DNA of 64,000 bases from NCBI GenBank assembly GCA_008973525.1, contig WACJ01000128.1, positions 496,001-560,000 on the forward strand. The letters are read 5' to 3'. The DNA comes from Stenopsyche tienmushanensis (Eukaryota > Arthropoda > Insecta > Trichoptera > Stenopsychidae). Positions 12,381 through 25,200 of this stretch are shown here, one piece after another. Every line of letters begins with the position of its first letter. Positions within the stretch are counted from its first letter, which is position 1. The notes under the pieces are model-generated. The model was given only the letters and a program-made list of their open reading frames with translations, did not search any database and was not told the DNA's origin. The position numbers and the translations under genes are program-made.

Positions 12381-14548
12381 ATGGCACGTCAGCAGCAGGA
12401 TGTTGATGAGCTTTTTGATATCAAAAACTCCTTTTACATCGGCAATTATCAGCTATGCATAAACGAGGCACAAAAATTGAAGGCAAGTATATATTACTTA
12501 GTCATATCTTCAAGCATTTACGTCAGGAACACGAAACGAATAATATTGAGGTTATGTCGCAATTTATAGCTTAATGACAATCATTGTGAAACCTTTTTAA
12601 AGAATACGCTAACATCAATTTGTATGCAATCATCTTAATATTTTGCATCTATCCATCGAGAAAATTATATTCTATTAATTTTCAACCTAGGACCATAATA
12701 TATATCCAATTAATCTTATCTATCCAGGCTGCATTAATATGTGACAATGTAACATTTTAACATTCAGGCCCCTTCTGAATTCAAATGAGTGATAACATGT
12801 AATCCCAGACATTTATGGCATTTTTTATTCCGCACAGATTTCACATAAATGCTCATAACGTGTTTCATATTGTTGCTAATTTATTAAAATAAGTGATATA
12901 ATGCACAAAAATTGTAAATACCTATCAATTTGATAAAGTGATTTATTATATTTTTATCTGAAGAAGCAACACAAATAGATATTTTTTAAATTAATTTCCA
13001 GATAGAATATTGTCGAAATCATTTTATATGATGCCACGTGTGTATCATATTGAGCGACTCCCAGAGTGGACAAATTCAAACGAAATGCTTTGAAAATACG
13101 TTACATATTACACAGCTAAAGCCTAAAAATAGAATAAACAAAGATTTTATTGCTCCTAGACTTCTGAAAATTAGAGTCATTCATAGATAAGTACTTACCG
13201 TTCATCTGATAGTTTGTTCTAATTTTTGAAAGAAATGTATTTCATCACTTTATTTTAAGTAAATAATGAGGGTTTATACTGTTACATTCGACAATTTATT
13301 CATTGACTTACTAATATTTCTTAATAACTGACATATTTTTTTTACAGCTCTCAAATCCTGAAGTAGCTCTAGAGAGAGATGCGTTTATGTATAGAGCATA
13401 TATTGCGCAGAAGAATTACAGGATTGTTTTGCACGAAATTAATAACAACTCAAATCCTAAGCTTTTACCGCTTAAAACTCTCGCTGAATATTTCTCCAAT
13501 CCGTCGAAAAGCCAATCAATAGTGGCATCTATTGATGAAAAGGTTTACTATTATTTTAAATACAATTGCCATCTATTACTTTTTAAATCCAATGAAATCT
13601 AATCATAAAATAAATAAATTGCAGGTATCGAAAGGAGCAGAACTTTCCAATGATTTGTTCCTTATCACTGCCGCAACCATTTATTATCATGAAAATAATT
13701 TAGAAGCTGCTTTGAGGTTACTTATTATCTTTTTAATATATTAAAAATACGTAATTGCATCTTATAATTAATTATTTACTATAATTTTTACAGAGTTTTG
13801 CACGGAGCAGAATCTTTGGAAACTCTTGCATACGGACTGCAAGGACTCTTGGCCATAAACAGGCCAGATTTGGCACGTCGGCATCTTAAACTGATGCAAG
13901 ATAAAGATGATGATGCTACTCTGACGCAACTTGCCCAAGCTTGGCTTCATTTAGTACAGGTTTATATTTTATCGTAATAAGCATTTAATACGTTTAAAAA
14001 AGCATCATTAATATGAAAATATAAAACGAAAATATCTTCAAACTTGATACAAAATACAAATTTTCTATTGTGCCAAAAAATTCCCGTTAGGATTTGAATT
14101 AATAAAGTTTTCTTTTATAGGGTGGTGCTAAACTTCAAGATGCTTATTATATATATCAGGAGCTATCTGATAAATTTCCAATGTCAGCTGGATTAGGAAG
14201 TGGTCTTGCTGGCGCACAAGCTGGACGAGGCAGTTGGCCAGAAGCCGAAGCTGCAGCGTTAGAAGCTTTAGCACGTGATCCCACTGCTCCCGATTTATTG
14301 ATTGCCGCAGCGGCTGCCGCTCAACAATCAGGAAAACCCCCAGAGGTTACATTTTAAATAATTTCATAATAGTTTTTGCTACATTTCAACATTCATTTAA
14401 AAACATTTATATATTTCAGGTTACAAATCGTTATTTATCTCAAGTGTTGGACTCAAAAGAAAATCATCCTTTTATAGCTGAATACAATAGCAAAGAGGAG
14501 GAATTTCGTCGTCTTGTATCACAATATAGCCCCTCTGTTTCATCTTAA
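12381..14548 (+). CDS. COPE: Coatomer subunit epsilon (epsilon-COP)
   Basis: Six coding exons: 12381-12482, 13348-13542, 13625-13716, 13794-13959, 14121-14345 and 14420-14548, giving 302 residues (family about 300). Epsilon-COP is a helical TPR-like subunit of the COPI coat that drives Golgi-to-ER retrograde vesicle traffic and pairs with alpha-COP. Seen in the sequence: the N-terminal '[17 protein letters not shown]', the conserved '[14 protein letters not shown]', '[13 protein letters not shown]' in exon 4, and the C-terminal '[12 protein letters not shown]' across exons 5-6. The ATG at 12381 is preferred because the family begins close to 'VDELFD'; an in-frame upstream ATG at 12276 is possible. 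Intron 1 has a GC donor ('ttgaag|gcaagt'); the others are GT-AG. All phases agree and no stop interrupts the frame. Confidence 0.95.
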
Positions 14549-15697
14549 AACTATTATTATAACGCTCTTAAACATGTAATTAAATTGTACAATATGGATA
14601 TTTTAATGTCAAGTGTAATTCAAAGGTCTATAAAGTTCTGATAATTTTCATTTATGATGAAATTTATATTTTAAATCATATAGTTATTTAAATTGATATT
14701 TTCTTTATAATATATATATAATGCAATTTTTAAAGTGTTGCAAAATTATTTGAATCAAAATTTAATATAAATGTTTTTTATATTTTTTCACGGGTTTTAT
14801 TTTATATTATATTAAAAATTCCATAGTCATATCAAGGATCATTCCCATATTACTGTAGAAGCTTAGGTCTAATGCAATATATTTCTAAATTTGTATATTT
14901 CACTGTCGATAGACTACGTAATAATTTCAAGAAAGCTATATTTATATCACTTGACATAAGTCAACCTCATACTAAGTTTTCTTTAATCTATTGAAGCTGA
15001 TATTGAAATGAACATTGAATCTAAGTGAACAGAAATAGATACCCATAAAATTTTTAATTGACAAAATTCAATGCATAAGTTCATATTTTCAAGAAGTATT
15101 TGTGGTCTTATTAGTATATGTTATTAAATAATTTTATTTAAGCTTAGCCAATGAATATAATGCAATAAACTTAAAATTAACATCGTTTTTTTATCAGGAT
15201 TTTTACTTCATATTTCAATGATCTAAGTTAAATAGATCTGAAGACTTTTACAGTTTTTCGAATGCTATTATTGTTTATAAATCTTGCAATGAAAAATGTA
15301 TTAACGGAAGGATCTGAACATAGGACTTTCTTGTAATACTTATGTGAAATATTAAAAGTATTTTCTATTGGGTTTAATATTTATTTAACCATTACAATTG
15401 TTTTTGAAACATTAAATTCCTGATATAAATATAAGAGACTTACAAATGAAGAACATACATTTTAAGACTACTAATTAGTGTTGAAAGTATTGTATTAAAT
15501 TTGATTTTATTAATAAATAGAAGTTAAATAAATAAGCATATCTCATTTGCAATCCAATCCATTTTGTCTAATAAACATAATGAATAAAATAAAACAAGCA
15601 ATCATTGTAAAACGAATTTTAAGTACGCTCAGCATTTTAATGTGTGCAAATAAATTTTAGGGATTGTAAATATTGTTGATCTTAAATTGGGAATAGA
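14549..15697. other. Convergent intergenic region between COPE and the CCBE1-like gene
   Basis: This region lies between two 3' ends, is AT-rich, and presumably contains both 3' untranslated regions. No clear repeat or additional gene is seen. Confidence 0.5.
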
Positions 15698-18426
15698 TTA
15701 AAAATTATAATCATAATCTCCATCACTGTCTTCTCCGACTTCATCGTGTAAGCTCTCTCTCATAGTTTTAGTTGGTTGATTTGTTTTAGAATTTCCTGAA
15801 GAGTCAACTGAATTTCGCTGCTTCAACATTTTTTCTATTTGTTCTAAATAAGGGTCGTCATCTGTATCTCCTTTCATATTCTTTTTAATCTTTGAAGATT
15901 CCTGTTTAATCTCACCCGATTCACCATCTGTAGTAATTGTCACACCTGATTTTTGAACTACAGGAGCAGAATATGCACCCATTGTCCTCTCATCATTACC
16001 TTTACTTTTATCCTTTATACGTTGTTTTCTCCATGCATTTTGTAAATTGAATCTTGTTGGACTGTGAAATGATAAGATATTCTTTAATATAAAAATGTAC
16101 AAATAGCCCCCCAATTATTGTAGACGTTATGTCCCTAATTATGTTATAATAGGATAAATTTACAATAAAAAACATTCAATTCAAGTTATATCAAATCTGC
16201 ATTTTGTGGGGGGCACAATGAAAGAGGTTTACCTGAACTTATATATGATTGTAAAAAAATTCAATGGGTCACCTTTCCCCTTTAGCATAAATTCTATTTT
16301 CTAAATTCGTTATGTCGTGTCGAAGATCAGCTAATAGTAATAAAAGAAAGTCAAAGGATCCTCTTTGTCCACGCGGTCCTCTCATTCCTTTATTTCCGTC
16401 TGTACCCTTTGGTCCCTCCGGTCCCGGTGCGCCAGGAGGTCCCTTTAAATATATAACGTAATAAGAATAAAAGAAACCTAAAATAAAACATACTAATATT
16501 TTTGATAACACGCACAATTGGACCTCTTTGACATCTACAATATCCGTTTTCAGCTTGGGCGTAAGAATCTAGTAGAGTATATGAAAAATCTCTATCACCG
16601 TGCATTCTGTTCGTATCAAAACCTAAAATTATGATTTTTTTATATCATAAATATATTCATCATACTTTATAATAAATATGATATACATTGCATTTTTACA
16701 AATATATTGGAGTTTATATATTTAGTTAATTTGCATGCTATTCTATCATATATCGGACAAATTTTATTTATTTGATACCCGGAGGTCCTCTTGGACCTGT
16801 TGGTCCTGGAGGTCCTGGTGGACCAGGAGGCCCACTTGCGAACGACGAAAGGCTAACGGCTGTCCTTAATGCTGCCACATGATCGTGTAGCAATCGTATG
16901 CGTTCATGTAAACGTGAATGTGATTCACAACTAGCGTAGCATTTTTCTCGAGTAGCCGCAGCAATTGGTCCGGTCAATTTTATCTGTTCACAATATCAAC
17001 ATTTTATTGGATACTGACATATTTTTATCCACATCCTTAATATATATATATTACCATTTTTCTATCGTAATTACAAGTCTGATTGTCGCTATTGAGAGTG
17101 TATCCTTCGTCGCAAGAACATCGATAAGTGCCATTTAGATTTATGCATTTATGTTCACAATCCCCATTATTATCGAGGCATTCGTCGATATCTGTGTACA
17201 AAAATATTGTATTGCAATACATAATATTGGAACAGATTTATATCTGTGATAAAACTTACCAACGCACACCGGTTTTATTCCATTTCTTTGATTATGTGCA
17301 ACATATCGGTAGCCTTGATAACAAGTACATATGACACGCTGAAAGTAAACTGCACATTTTTGCTCGCAAAGATCCAAACTGCATGGGTCTGTATCTCTAG
17401 GTACACACCTGAAAATATTTGACATTATAATAGCTGTGATTTAATATGCGTCGGGAATAATTAAAATATTACCTTCCTGCAATGTATGTGTAATCTTTAC
17501 AGCAATGTTTTCTTGTGCAATCAACCCATTCTGATCCTACTTTGCATTTCTGATGTGACGTTATTAGATTGTCCGATGGACATTCAAGTACATCATCTGA
17601 GCTGTACAGGAATAAAATATCAATCAATGGATCAATTCAAAGAAAAATCGTAAAATGTCTTAAAATATGTAATTTTTAACTGATGGAAGACTAATTAGAA
17701 AGAAAATTTCGTTGAAAGATTAAGAAGTGTCATAATTATTCAATTTTAGACATCATAACTATTAATAATCTAAATGGATCTTATCAATTAATACACACAT
17801 TTGATATACAAAGCAATAAAACTGTAATTTATATGTAATTTCATGTGTCAAAGGTATAAGATTTAATGTTTGTATGCCATGTTACTGTATGTATGATTAC
17901 ATAAATGATTATGTTGTTTTTTAAGTTATCATTGCTTATTGTTAATGTGTTAAAACATTGTGTCATCCATCATCAGTGCTAATTTTAAAATCAATTGCTG
18001 AAAAATATGAGTGAATATATGTTTTTTCCTTCAGGTTTATAACAAAATGTATGATTGAATCATCGTCATATTTGTCTTTTAAATTTTATTTCAGCAATCA
18101 ATGTATTTTTTTCAGCAGATCAATTACAACATACCGAATTAGAGTATAATGTTCTGAATTGTTCAAATAAATCTATTGATTAGATGAGGTCATAATCTAA
18201 ATTATAAACAGAATGAATTATTAAGTGTTGATAATTTTTTAGTTCTGCAGCGACAAAAAAAGATATTCATCCCGGATAAATCTTACGTATGGGCGGCTTC
18301 AAAGTCTCCCAAGGCGTCCACTGGGAAGCCATCCAGAGGAGGCGATTCTTCCGGTTCCACAGAATCGGAATTAACAACACAAAGTGCACAAACGATCGAC
18401 CATAAGAACAAATTAACCGTATCCAT
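15698..18426 (-). CDS. CCBE1: CCBE1-like secreted collagen and calcium-binding EGF protein
   Basis: Eight coding exons on the minus strand: 18287-18426, 17473-17601, 17260-17408, 17055-17191, 16779-16983, 16516-16622, 16273-16442 and 15698-16061; about 466 residues. Exon 1 encodes a start, a hydrophobic signal peptide and an acidic stretch. Exons 2-3 encode a Cys-rich N-terminal region ('RKHCCKDY') and a first EGF-like part. Exon 4 encodes a calcium-binding EGF domain ('[16 protein letters not shown]'). Exon 5 encodes a helical stretch then Gly-Pro-Pro repeats; exon 6 a non-collagenous insert; exon 7 further Gly-x-y triplets. The tail is hydrophilic and acidic. The order matches vertebrate CCBE1, an extracellular protein that helps process VEGF-C; the insect role is not known to me. 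Phases agree at all junctions. The exon 6 donor ('att|gtgcgt') is a weak GT site. Confidence 0.9.
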
Positions 18427-19740
18427 CGTTAAAGAAGCACAATTTTTTCAATCGCCTAAATGTGGACTACGTCATGATGTCACCATCCCGCTCGAGCGAA
18501 TCAACTCTAAGAACAGACTCTCCCGCAACATTCGAGGACAAAGCCTGGACTCCTCGACGCCAAGAATCGTAAACGATTCATTGGCCGTCTCATTTCATCT
18601 CCAGAAGGCCCTAAAGATGTCTGTTTAGTTGGTGATGTCATGTCACTTAAGACGATAAATATTCGAGCGATACACTTTACTCAATTTTTTCCACAGCGTT
18701 TTAATTGCAGATCCCTGTTTACTTAACATTGAGCTCGCATATGGGAGGAGAAGATGAAGGAGCCCTTTGTATCCACGTTTTTAAACACCAGTATTAAACG
18801 CTACTAAATTTGTTTGATAAAATAAATTTATTTCTTTATATCTGAACTATCTTAACTAAATATACAAAAAAATAAACATGTGTTTATCATTGACAGTTCA
18901 AAAAATACTTCCAGAAACTCCAGATTTATTCAGATAGGCTAAAACAAAGAATTTTTGAACACGAAATACGCCATTGCTGCATTTAGCCAAGTAAGAATTT
19001 AATTAAATGATTTCCTCTGGATTGGAGCTGATGACTATAAGAATACAACCTCTTTGAATAAAATCCATGACGCAAAAGAATAAAGTAATTGTCGTATTGA
19101 TATCCAGACCTCAAGATAAAATGGTGATTGAATGATTGAAAACAATACTTTTACAATGCCTTCTTCTTGGATCTGGTAAATGTGGCTCCCAATTAGCCCA
19201 ATATCGCCTTTGCAAAAAGAGAATACATTCCAAGTATTTTTGGTATTTTGGATTCTAAACCAATCTCAATATAGACAGCTCGTTCTTTCCAACGCTCAAA
19301 TTATCCAAGCAAGAAGTCTTGAAAGCTACTTTCAACACGGTCACTCTGGTAGCCCGTAGGATGAATGCTTAAAACCCCTCAATATCAATTGAACAACTAG
19401 AAGAATTAACGCATTTATCTTCGAACGTGTTTGTAAAGATAGGTTCTAAAAAAGTAAATTTATGATTTAATCTATCAAAACGATGTTATCGTCTTTGAAA
19501 TGAAGCCATTGTGGGCTCGCAAAATATATGTATTTCCTCGCGATTGATAAGCGCAAAAGATACGGGCGAATGTCGTATATTATTATGGATTTATCTTCTT
19601 CAGCGTTCTGTGTTGAATTCCATAACCGGTCATTTTCGCTATAATATGAAGAACAATTGATAAAGGACGAATAATTTTCGAAATGTTCTTTGAATGATCG
19701 CCGTTTGGTTGCTAAAATGAAGAATATTAAATTAAATTGT
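18427..19740. other. Intergenic, upstream of the CCBE1-like gene
   Basis: The first 200 bp are less AT-rich and presumably hold the CCBE1 promoter and 5' untranslated region. The rest (18840-19740) is unannotatable. Parts near 18960-19400 look like degraded coding sequence, but I could not assign a family. Confidence 0.4.
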
Positions 19741-19742
19741 TG

Positions 19743-19980
19743 TATTACAGTAAGACTCCGCTTAACGCTGCTCTGCTTAACGCTATTTCAGTATTACACG
19801 GTAGTATTGGAATTCCCCGAAATCGCGCACGATGGTACTGTTTTCAGTTCTCTCATGCAATTTAGCAGTGCGTTTGTATCGTTACAATACGGATGCATGT
19901 TTTCTGCATCACAGCTAATTTATGATCATGTTTAGATGACCCCGTTTAACGCTGTTTCATCTAGCGCTGGAACTTATTAG
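19743..19980. repeat. pogo-like MITE fragment
   Basis: The segment begins 'cagtaagactccgcttaacg' and contains 'gtttaacgctgtttcatc' near 19950, words shared with 3811-3870 and 4215-4235. The opening resembles pogo/Tigger ends. The 81-codon frame across it is not a gene. Confidence 0.45.
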
Positions 19981-20293
19981 AATGTATCCCCCGCGGTAAG
20001 GGGGGGTCATATCATTATATAACGTTTACATTTATGCAATTGATACAAAATTTTCTTAAATCTAGAATTCGAAATAGAAAGGCTTTAATCGTGTTGAAAA
20101 TCATTTTTAATTTTTTTTTGGAAGATTGTAAGAATTGTATTAATTTTATAGAAACTTCTTGAAATGAAAATAATAAAATAGGTAATTTTATTGCAATATT
20201 GATATAAAAAAGTGAAACAAACTAAAAAATACATTTATCTAGCATGCTTAGAATAATGAAAGTTTGAGAAGAATGCTGAACCAATTTGAAGTA

Positions 20294-20730
20294 CAGCAGA
20301 CCCGCAGTAATCCGACAAATGCTTTGCAAGACATTGTCAGATTGTCCAATTTGTCGGACTACAGAGTATTGCCCCCGACCCCTTGTAGTCTGGATTTTTT
20401 TGGAAAAGAATACTTGTAATCCGAAAAAATATGAATGGTGAGATATACATAGATAACACAAGCTTTCATATTATAGAATTAACGTCATCAAACGTATTCC
20501 ATGGCGATTTTTATAGCGTTCCAACCATTCTTTGCTAGCTACAAGCTCTTCTTTTTTGTAATCTCCATTGTAAAACGATTTTGTTATCGTTGTCAATGTG
20601 GGCCCAGATATAGGTGTATATCTGTTTCTTTCCTGAAAAAATCAAACATTCAAAGCTTCTTCCGCATCTGGATGTTTAGCTTTCTTGAGAGTTTGTCACT
20701 GTAAGTACCAAAAGTATGCCACTGTCGCAA
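20294..20730 (-). pseudogene. pogo/Tigger element remnant with CENP-B-type HTH
   Basis: A pogo-type end 'cagcagacccgcagtaatcc' starts at 20294 directly after TA. On the minus strand at about 20510-20720 is a stretch of the Tc5/CENP-B helix-turn-helix: 'EEALNV', a stop in place of Trp, 'FFQERNRYTPISGP', then 'EWLERYKNRHGI'. This is the N-terminal DNA-binding part of a pogo-family transposase; the DDE domain is absent. It is a useful reference for the interrupted copy at 40.6-42.1 kb. Confidence 0.65.
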
Positions 20731-20740
20731 TTTTGCATTT

Positions 20741-20840
20741 TATTAGGGCGCTATTGCATACGCAACGATATATCGTCGTTGGCACATTGCGCATGTGTTG
20801 TCAAGGATGATATATCATTGTCCGGCACTAAGAAGGTTAA
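20741..20840. repeat. Palindromic hairpin repeat, copy 2
   Basis: This is the second copy of the about 100-bp repeat at 3327-3428, sharing 'tacgcaacgatatatcgtcg' and a 'ggcac' then TTAA ending (TTAA at 20837-20840). The arms form an imperfect hairpin around 'cgatatatcg'. Confidence 0.55.
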
Positions 20841-22254
20841 GACTGAAGCATCTGAAATGATGTTAGGCAAATCATGTTGCAAGACAAATGGATGAAAGGT
20901 GAACAATAACTGCTATGGGATGAAATCAATTAAATGTGCAAAAAAACTCCCTGAACGAAGTTGACTGAAAATAAGCTGTAAAGGTCGTCGTTCTGCAATA
21001 GCCTCCATTTAGCTGATGATGATGATGATGATTATTATGAGCATGATGGACGCTTCATAATAAAAATAATATTAAATAATGTGCATGGTGCACTTATACA
21101 GGCCCTGAGTAACAAATTAATGAGCGCTTCAACGTTGGTCAATGTAAAATGAGACTTTCTTGGAATAGTACATACAAGAAGAGCTTCAAGTGGTTTTATG
21201 TTCCCACATGTTCCCAATTTTAATTGGACTTTATTAATTATATGTACAAGGTCCCTAATGTCATGAACATAATCCAAGAACCTAATGTCATGCTGAACGA
21301 TCATAGTGATGGAATCTCTATATTTAACTCTAAAGCCAGATTTTAAAAGTGCATAACGTATTATTGCATTTTTATTGCAAAAATGCATTTTTTTTAAACG
21401 GTTGACTATTTTTACAGTGCATTTGAATTATCTAAAATGTGCTATTTAAGCACATTTAAATTGCTCAAGATTAAATATAATATATCGGCAAGTCATTTGA
21501 GAATCATTGCTATTGGAATAAATGCACTATATTTCAATGAACTCATACGATTATAAGAAGTTGGAAATTTCCAGTTTGTATATATGGAGTCGAATGTATC
21601 ATCGTTCGGTACTATTTATAGACATAGCCATCTTCTCAACAACCAAAAAGTAGCGACCTCGGTTAATCAAATCGTTATGACTTGATACATATATATTGCA
21701 TGAACATCATCGCTTATTGGAAATTATATTTTGTAATAAATCCAGTCTAATTCTAAATACGCCATTAAATATGTAATAAATTGCTCCAATTATTATAACA
21801 AAACGATTTGTTTTATAACAATGTAAAATATATTTTTGATAAATGTAAATTCATTAAAATCAAAATCTTAAATTAGTTTTATAAATTAAATATTTAAGAC
21901 GATAATGGCACGTTTAAAGAATTTAAATGATCCATCACGGTGTTGACAGATTCTTAATTTATTTAATACATACACCAAAAAATTCGTCGATCGCGTCGTT
22001 CAGCGCAACATTTTAAAATGTCAAATGATTTCAACAGAATACATTTTATTTATTTTTGTGTGTATTAAATATTTATTACATAGACTAAATAAAATATTTA
22101 TATAATTTTAAGCGCCGATTTAAAAATAAGGATTGTAAATTTGAATGATAAACCGGCATATTTTTTAATACATCTGGCAACACTGTGGCTCTATCTGCTG
22201 TTTTTGATATCAGTCACTGCCGTGTTGTCAATCTGAGAGGGTTTGTGTTTTACG
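20841..22254. other. Intergenic, ALDH upstream region
   Basis: A (gat)n run lies at about 21014-21031. A 117-codon minus-strand frame at 21035-21388 has no recognised domain. The sequence becomes less AT-rich only in the last 80 bp before the ALDH start, probably its 5' untranslated region. Confidence 0.45.
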
Positions 22255-25200
22255 ATGCTGCGCAATATAAGCAAGTTGGTGAAGAATGTGGGGGGCGTAG
22301 GCACCCGACATATGTCGCTCCCGGCCCCCCTGGTCAAACCTGAGATTCTTTACACCGGAGTAAGTCCATTTTTGTATTATTTTATTTGTGTCGCATTTAG
22401 CCGGCCGGCGCCGCATATAAATCAGTCATTTAAATGATCTTGAATTCCGATAACCTTGATATGAAAGCGCTCGTCTTCAACTTTAACATGGCTATGAATA
22501 TTTTATTATTTTTATGGAAAAAGATTACACAATTAACTATGTAAATAGCCGGCAAATGTTACGTGCTCTGCCCATATGTTATTTTTTTTAAAGAAAACAT
22601 GCATAGAATATAAATAGTTTTTCTTGTAAATTTAACAAAGTGAAATATATCATGATTATTATTGTTTCACAATAATAACCATGAGCTTGATCATCAGAAT
22701 TGAGCTATAATAATTATTGGTAACATCTTCCAATAATGGACTATTGAGGGAGACATATTTGATAGAAAATCTGATTTATCACTGCTATTGTAAAGCGTGA
22801 CGGTCTGTGTTGCATTTACAGATATACAAATATCTTCATCTGAATCAGAGTCTAATATGATAACAGGATTTTATGATTTTGAAACCGAGCAATAGTCTTT
22901 TTAGTTAATTTTATTGTTACACAAATGCATAATCTTTATTTCTATCGAATAACGCTAATCTTTCCAATTTAACGTCTACTTCGTGCATATAGTATAATAA
23001 CATCCAGTCACTACTTTCAAACTCATTTATATCAGTGTTTTATTCACATTATTTGACGTATTTAATAGTCGTCTATTTTGCACAATAATATTACAAATAT
23101 TAAATTTTGATAAAAATATCAAGAATTAATTTCAATGCCTGCTTTGAAAAGTTTCTGAAGCAGGATAACATGATCTAGTCTATTGAAAGCCTTGCTGAAA
23201 TCTATAAACACTACGTCAACAACACCTCCATTATCCATGGTCTCACTGATAAATTCATTAGAGAGAGTCAGGTTGGTGACTGTCGACTTAACACTCATTC
23301 GAGAAAACTATGTTGGGATAATGAGTAAAGTAATGAGATGGGATAATTCATGCGAGGATTTTACAATGAAGTATGGAGGAATACCGTCAGGCCTTGCAGA
23401 TTTGCTTGTATCGAGAGTAAACAAGATTTTTTCCCCGCAATGGGAAGAAACAGATATCATTTATGAAATATGTGGCCTCACTCGTATCCATATTAGATCC
23501 ACTAATCAATTCCATGCCAGCTCTCTTAAAAAAAGTGCATGTAACTTGGACTTAAGCAATAAACTTGCGCTCTGAGCACGAGGATAATCTAATGCTAATT
23601 AATGAATTTACTTAATGATATATTGTATGGGAAAAAGGTTCATTTCAAGATCCTTATTTGCGACCTCATAGTGGTGCACGTCCCTATGTATTATCGACTG
23701 CCGATAGAGATCATATCCCCGGGAATTTCTCCCCATAACTTGTACAGAATGCTCTGAACTCGGAAAAAGTAGTCACAAGATCTGCGTGTCCAACCGGTCC
23801 ACATATTGGACCGCTGACACAACGTAAAAACGCCTCATGATCGAACGCCATGCCTGGACATGTCCATAGAACATGATCTACATCCGGGAATATGTCAAAT
23901 CTGGAAAACGAAGTTCTAAACCGTGCCTGGATCATGTGAGAAACTGGGATAGTTTCATATACAATTATTCCTAGAAAAATAAATCAGTTTATATTTCATA
24001 GTTTTTTTAATTTTGTATGTTACCAAATTTGCCTGTTATGGTTTTTAATTTTTTTGCATCACATTTTGTTAAAGAATTTACGAAATTTGGCATGGAAAAG
24101 TGTTATATTTTAATTATCATTGTATGTCAACGTATATATATATATTGCTATGTACCGTATCTCCTAAACCAAGTTATCAGTTATTATAACATTCCCTTAA
24201 TAATATTGTGACATATTGCTATGCGTATCTGGCCTAAAATTGTGCTAAAGCGAGCTAGTGATTGGTCATGTAGGTAACGTCTAGAAGCGCATATGAGTTT
24301 TAAGCGCCACTCGATATCATATATTAAATTGATATGAATTGTCTTTTGAATATATTTTCAAACATCCAAAACACATATCACAAATATAATGACAATGCAC
24401 TTCAGATGGAATATTCTATTTATCATCAACAGTTGAATAAATATTATCATTTAAATTTATCCTAAACGTTATTTCATAAATGGCATTCAATAACAAACAA
24501 AATAACTTGGAGATCATAAGTGCAAACTAAGCCTTGATAAAACCATTAAGAAACCAGTTTATGTACTCTGAAAGAGGCTGATGAACGTTCGCGCTATAAA
24601 ATCATGTAAAGTTATACAAAATCAACTATTTTAATCTATGTTGTAAAAATTTAATTGTATGACCAGTAGGCATTATGTTGATAAATTTATTTATACGCTT
24701 ATCTCGGTGGTTTCTTTTAATCATATTTTGTTAAATCACTTGGAAAAGTTTTGATTTTAATTTGTTATCAAAATTTTCACACATCAAGTTGAATTTTTTA
24801 TCTGCTGTTTATATAGTACTTATCGATTTTTTATTTAGCGCTTGAATATTTTATAGTTATTCATCAACAATGAATGGCTTAAATCCGAATCCGGCAAGGT
24901 GTTTCCTACCATCAATCCGGCAACCGGAGAAATCATTGCAGAGATTCAAGAAGGCAATAAAGCTGATGTCGACAAAGCCGTTAAAGCAGCTAAAGATGCC
25001 TTTGAGTGAGTGTTTCATTAAAAATAATGAATGGTGTACAATGAATGGAGACCGAGAGTGAGATCGAACCGTTAACGGCACCATAGTGTGGATCGGGCCT
25101 TATACTAATATGATAGCTTGAAAATTTATTCAAAACATTATAAAAAAGATACTCAATGTTTATCGACAACATTCCACACTTTAATGTTGTTTTTGTCTTC

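Noticed and set aside
15698..16977. Collagen-like frames as separate small genes
   Set aside because: They join in phase through splice sites to the EGF exons upstream and form one CCBE1-like gene.
21014..21031. (gat)n run as a regulatory or structured element
   Set aside because: An ordinary short microsatellite with no further structure.
21035..21388. 117-codon minus-strand frame that might be a small gene
   Set aside because: No recognisable domain, no convincing splice sites or start context, and it lies in a region of mobile-element debris.
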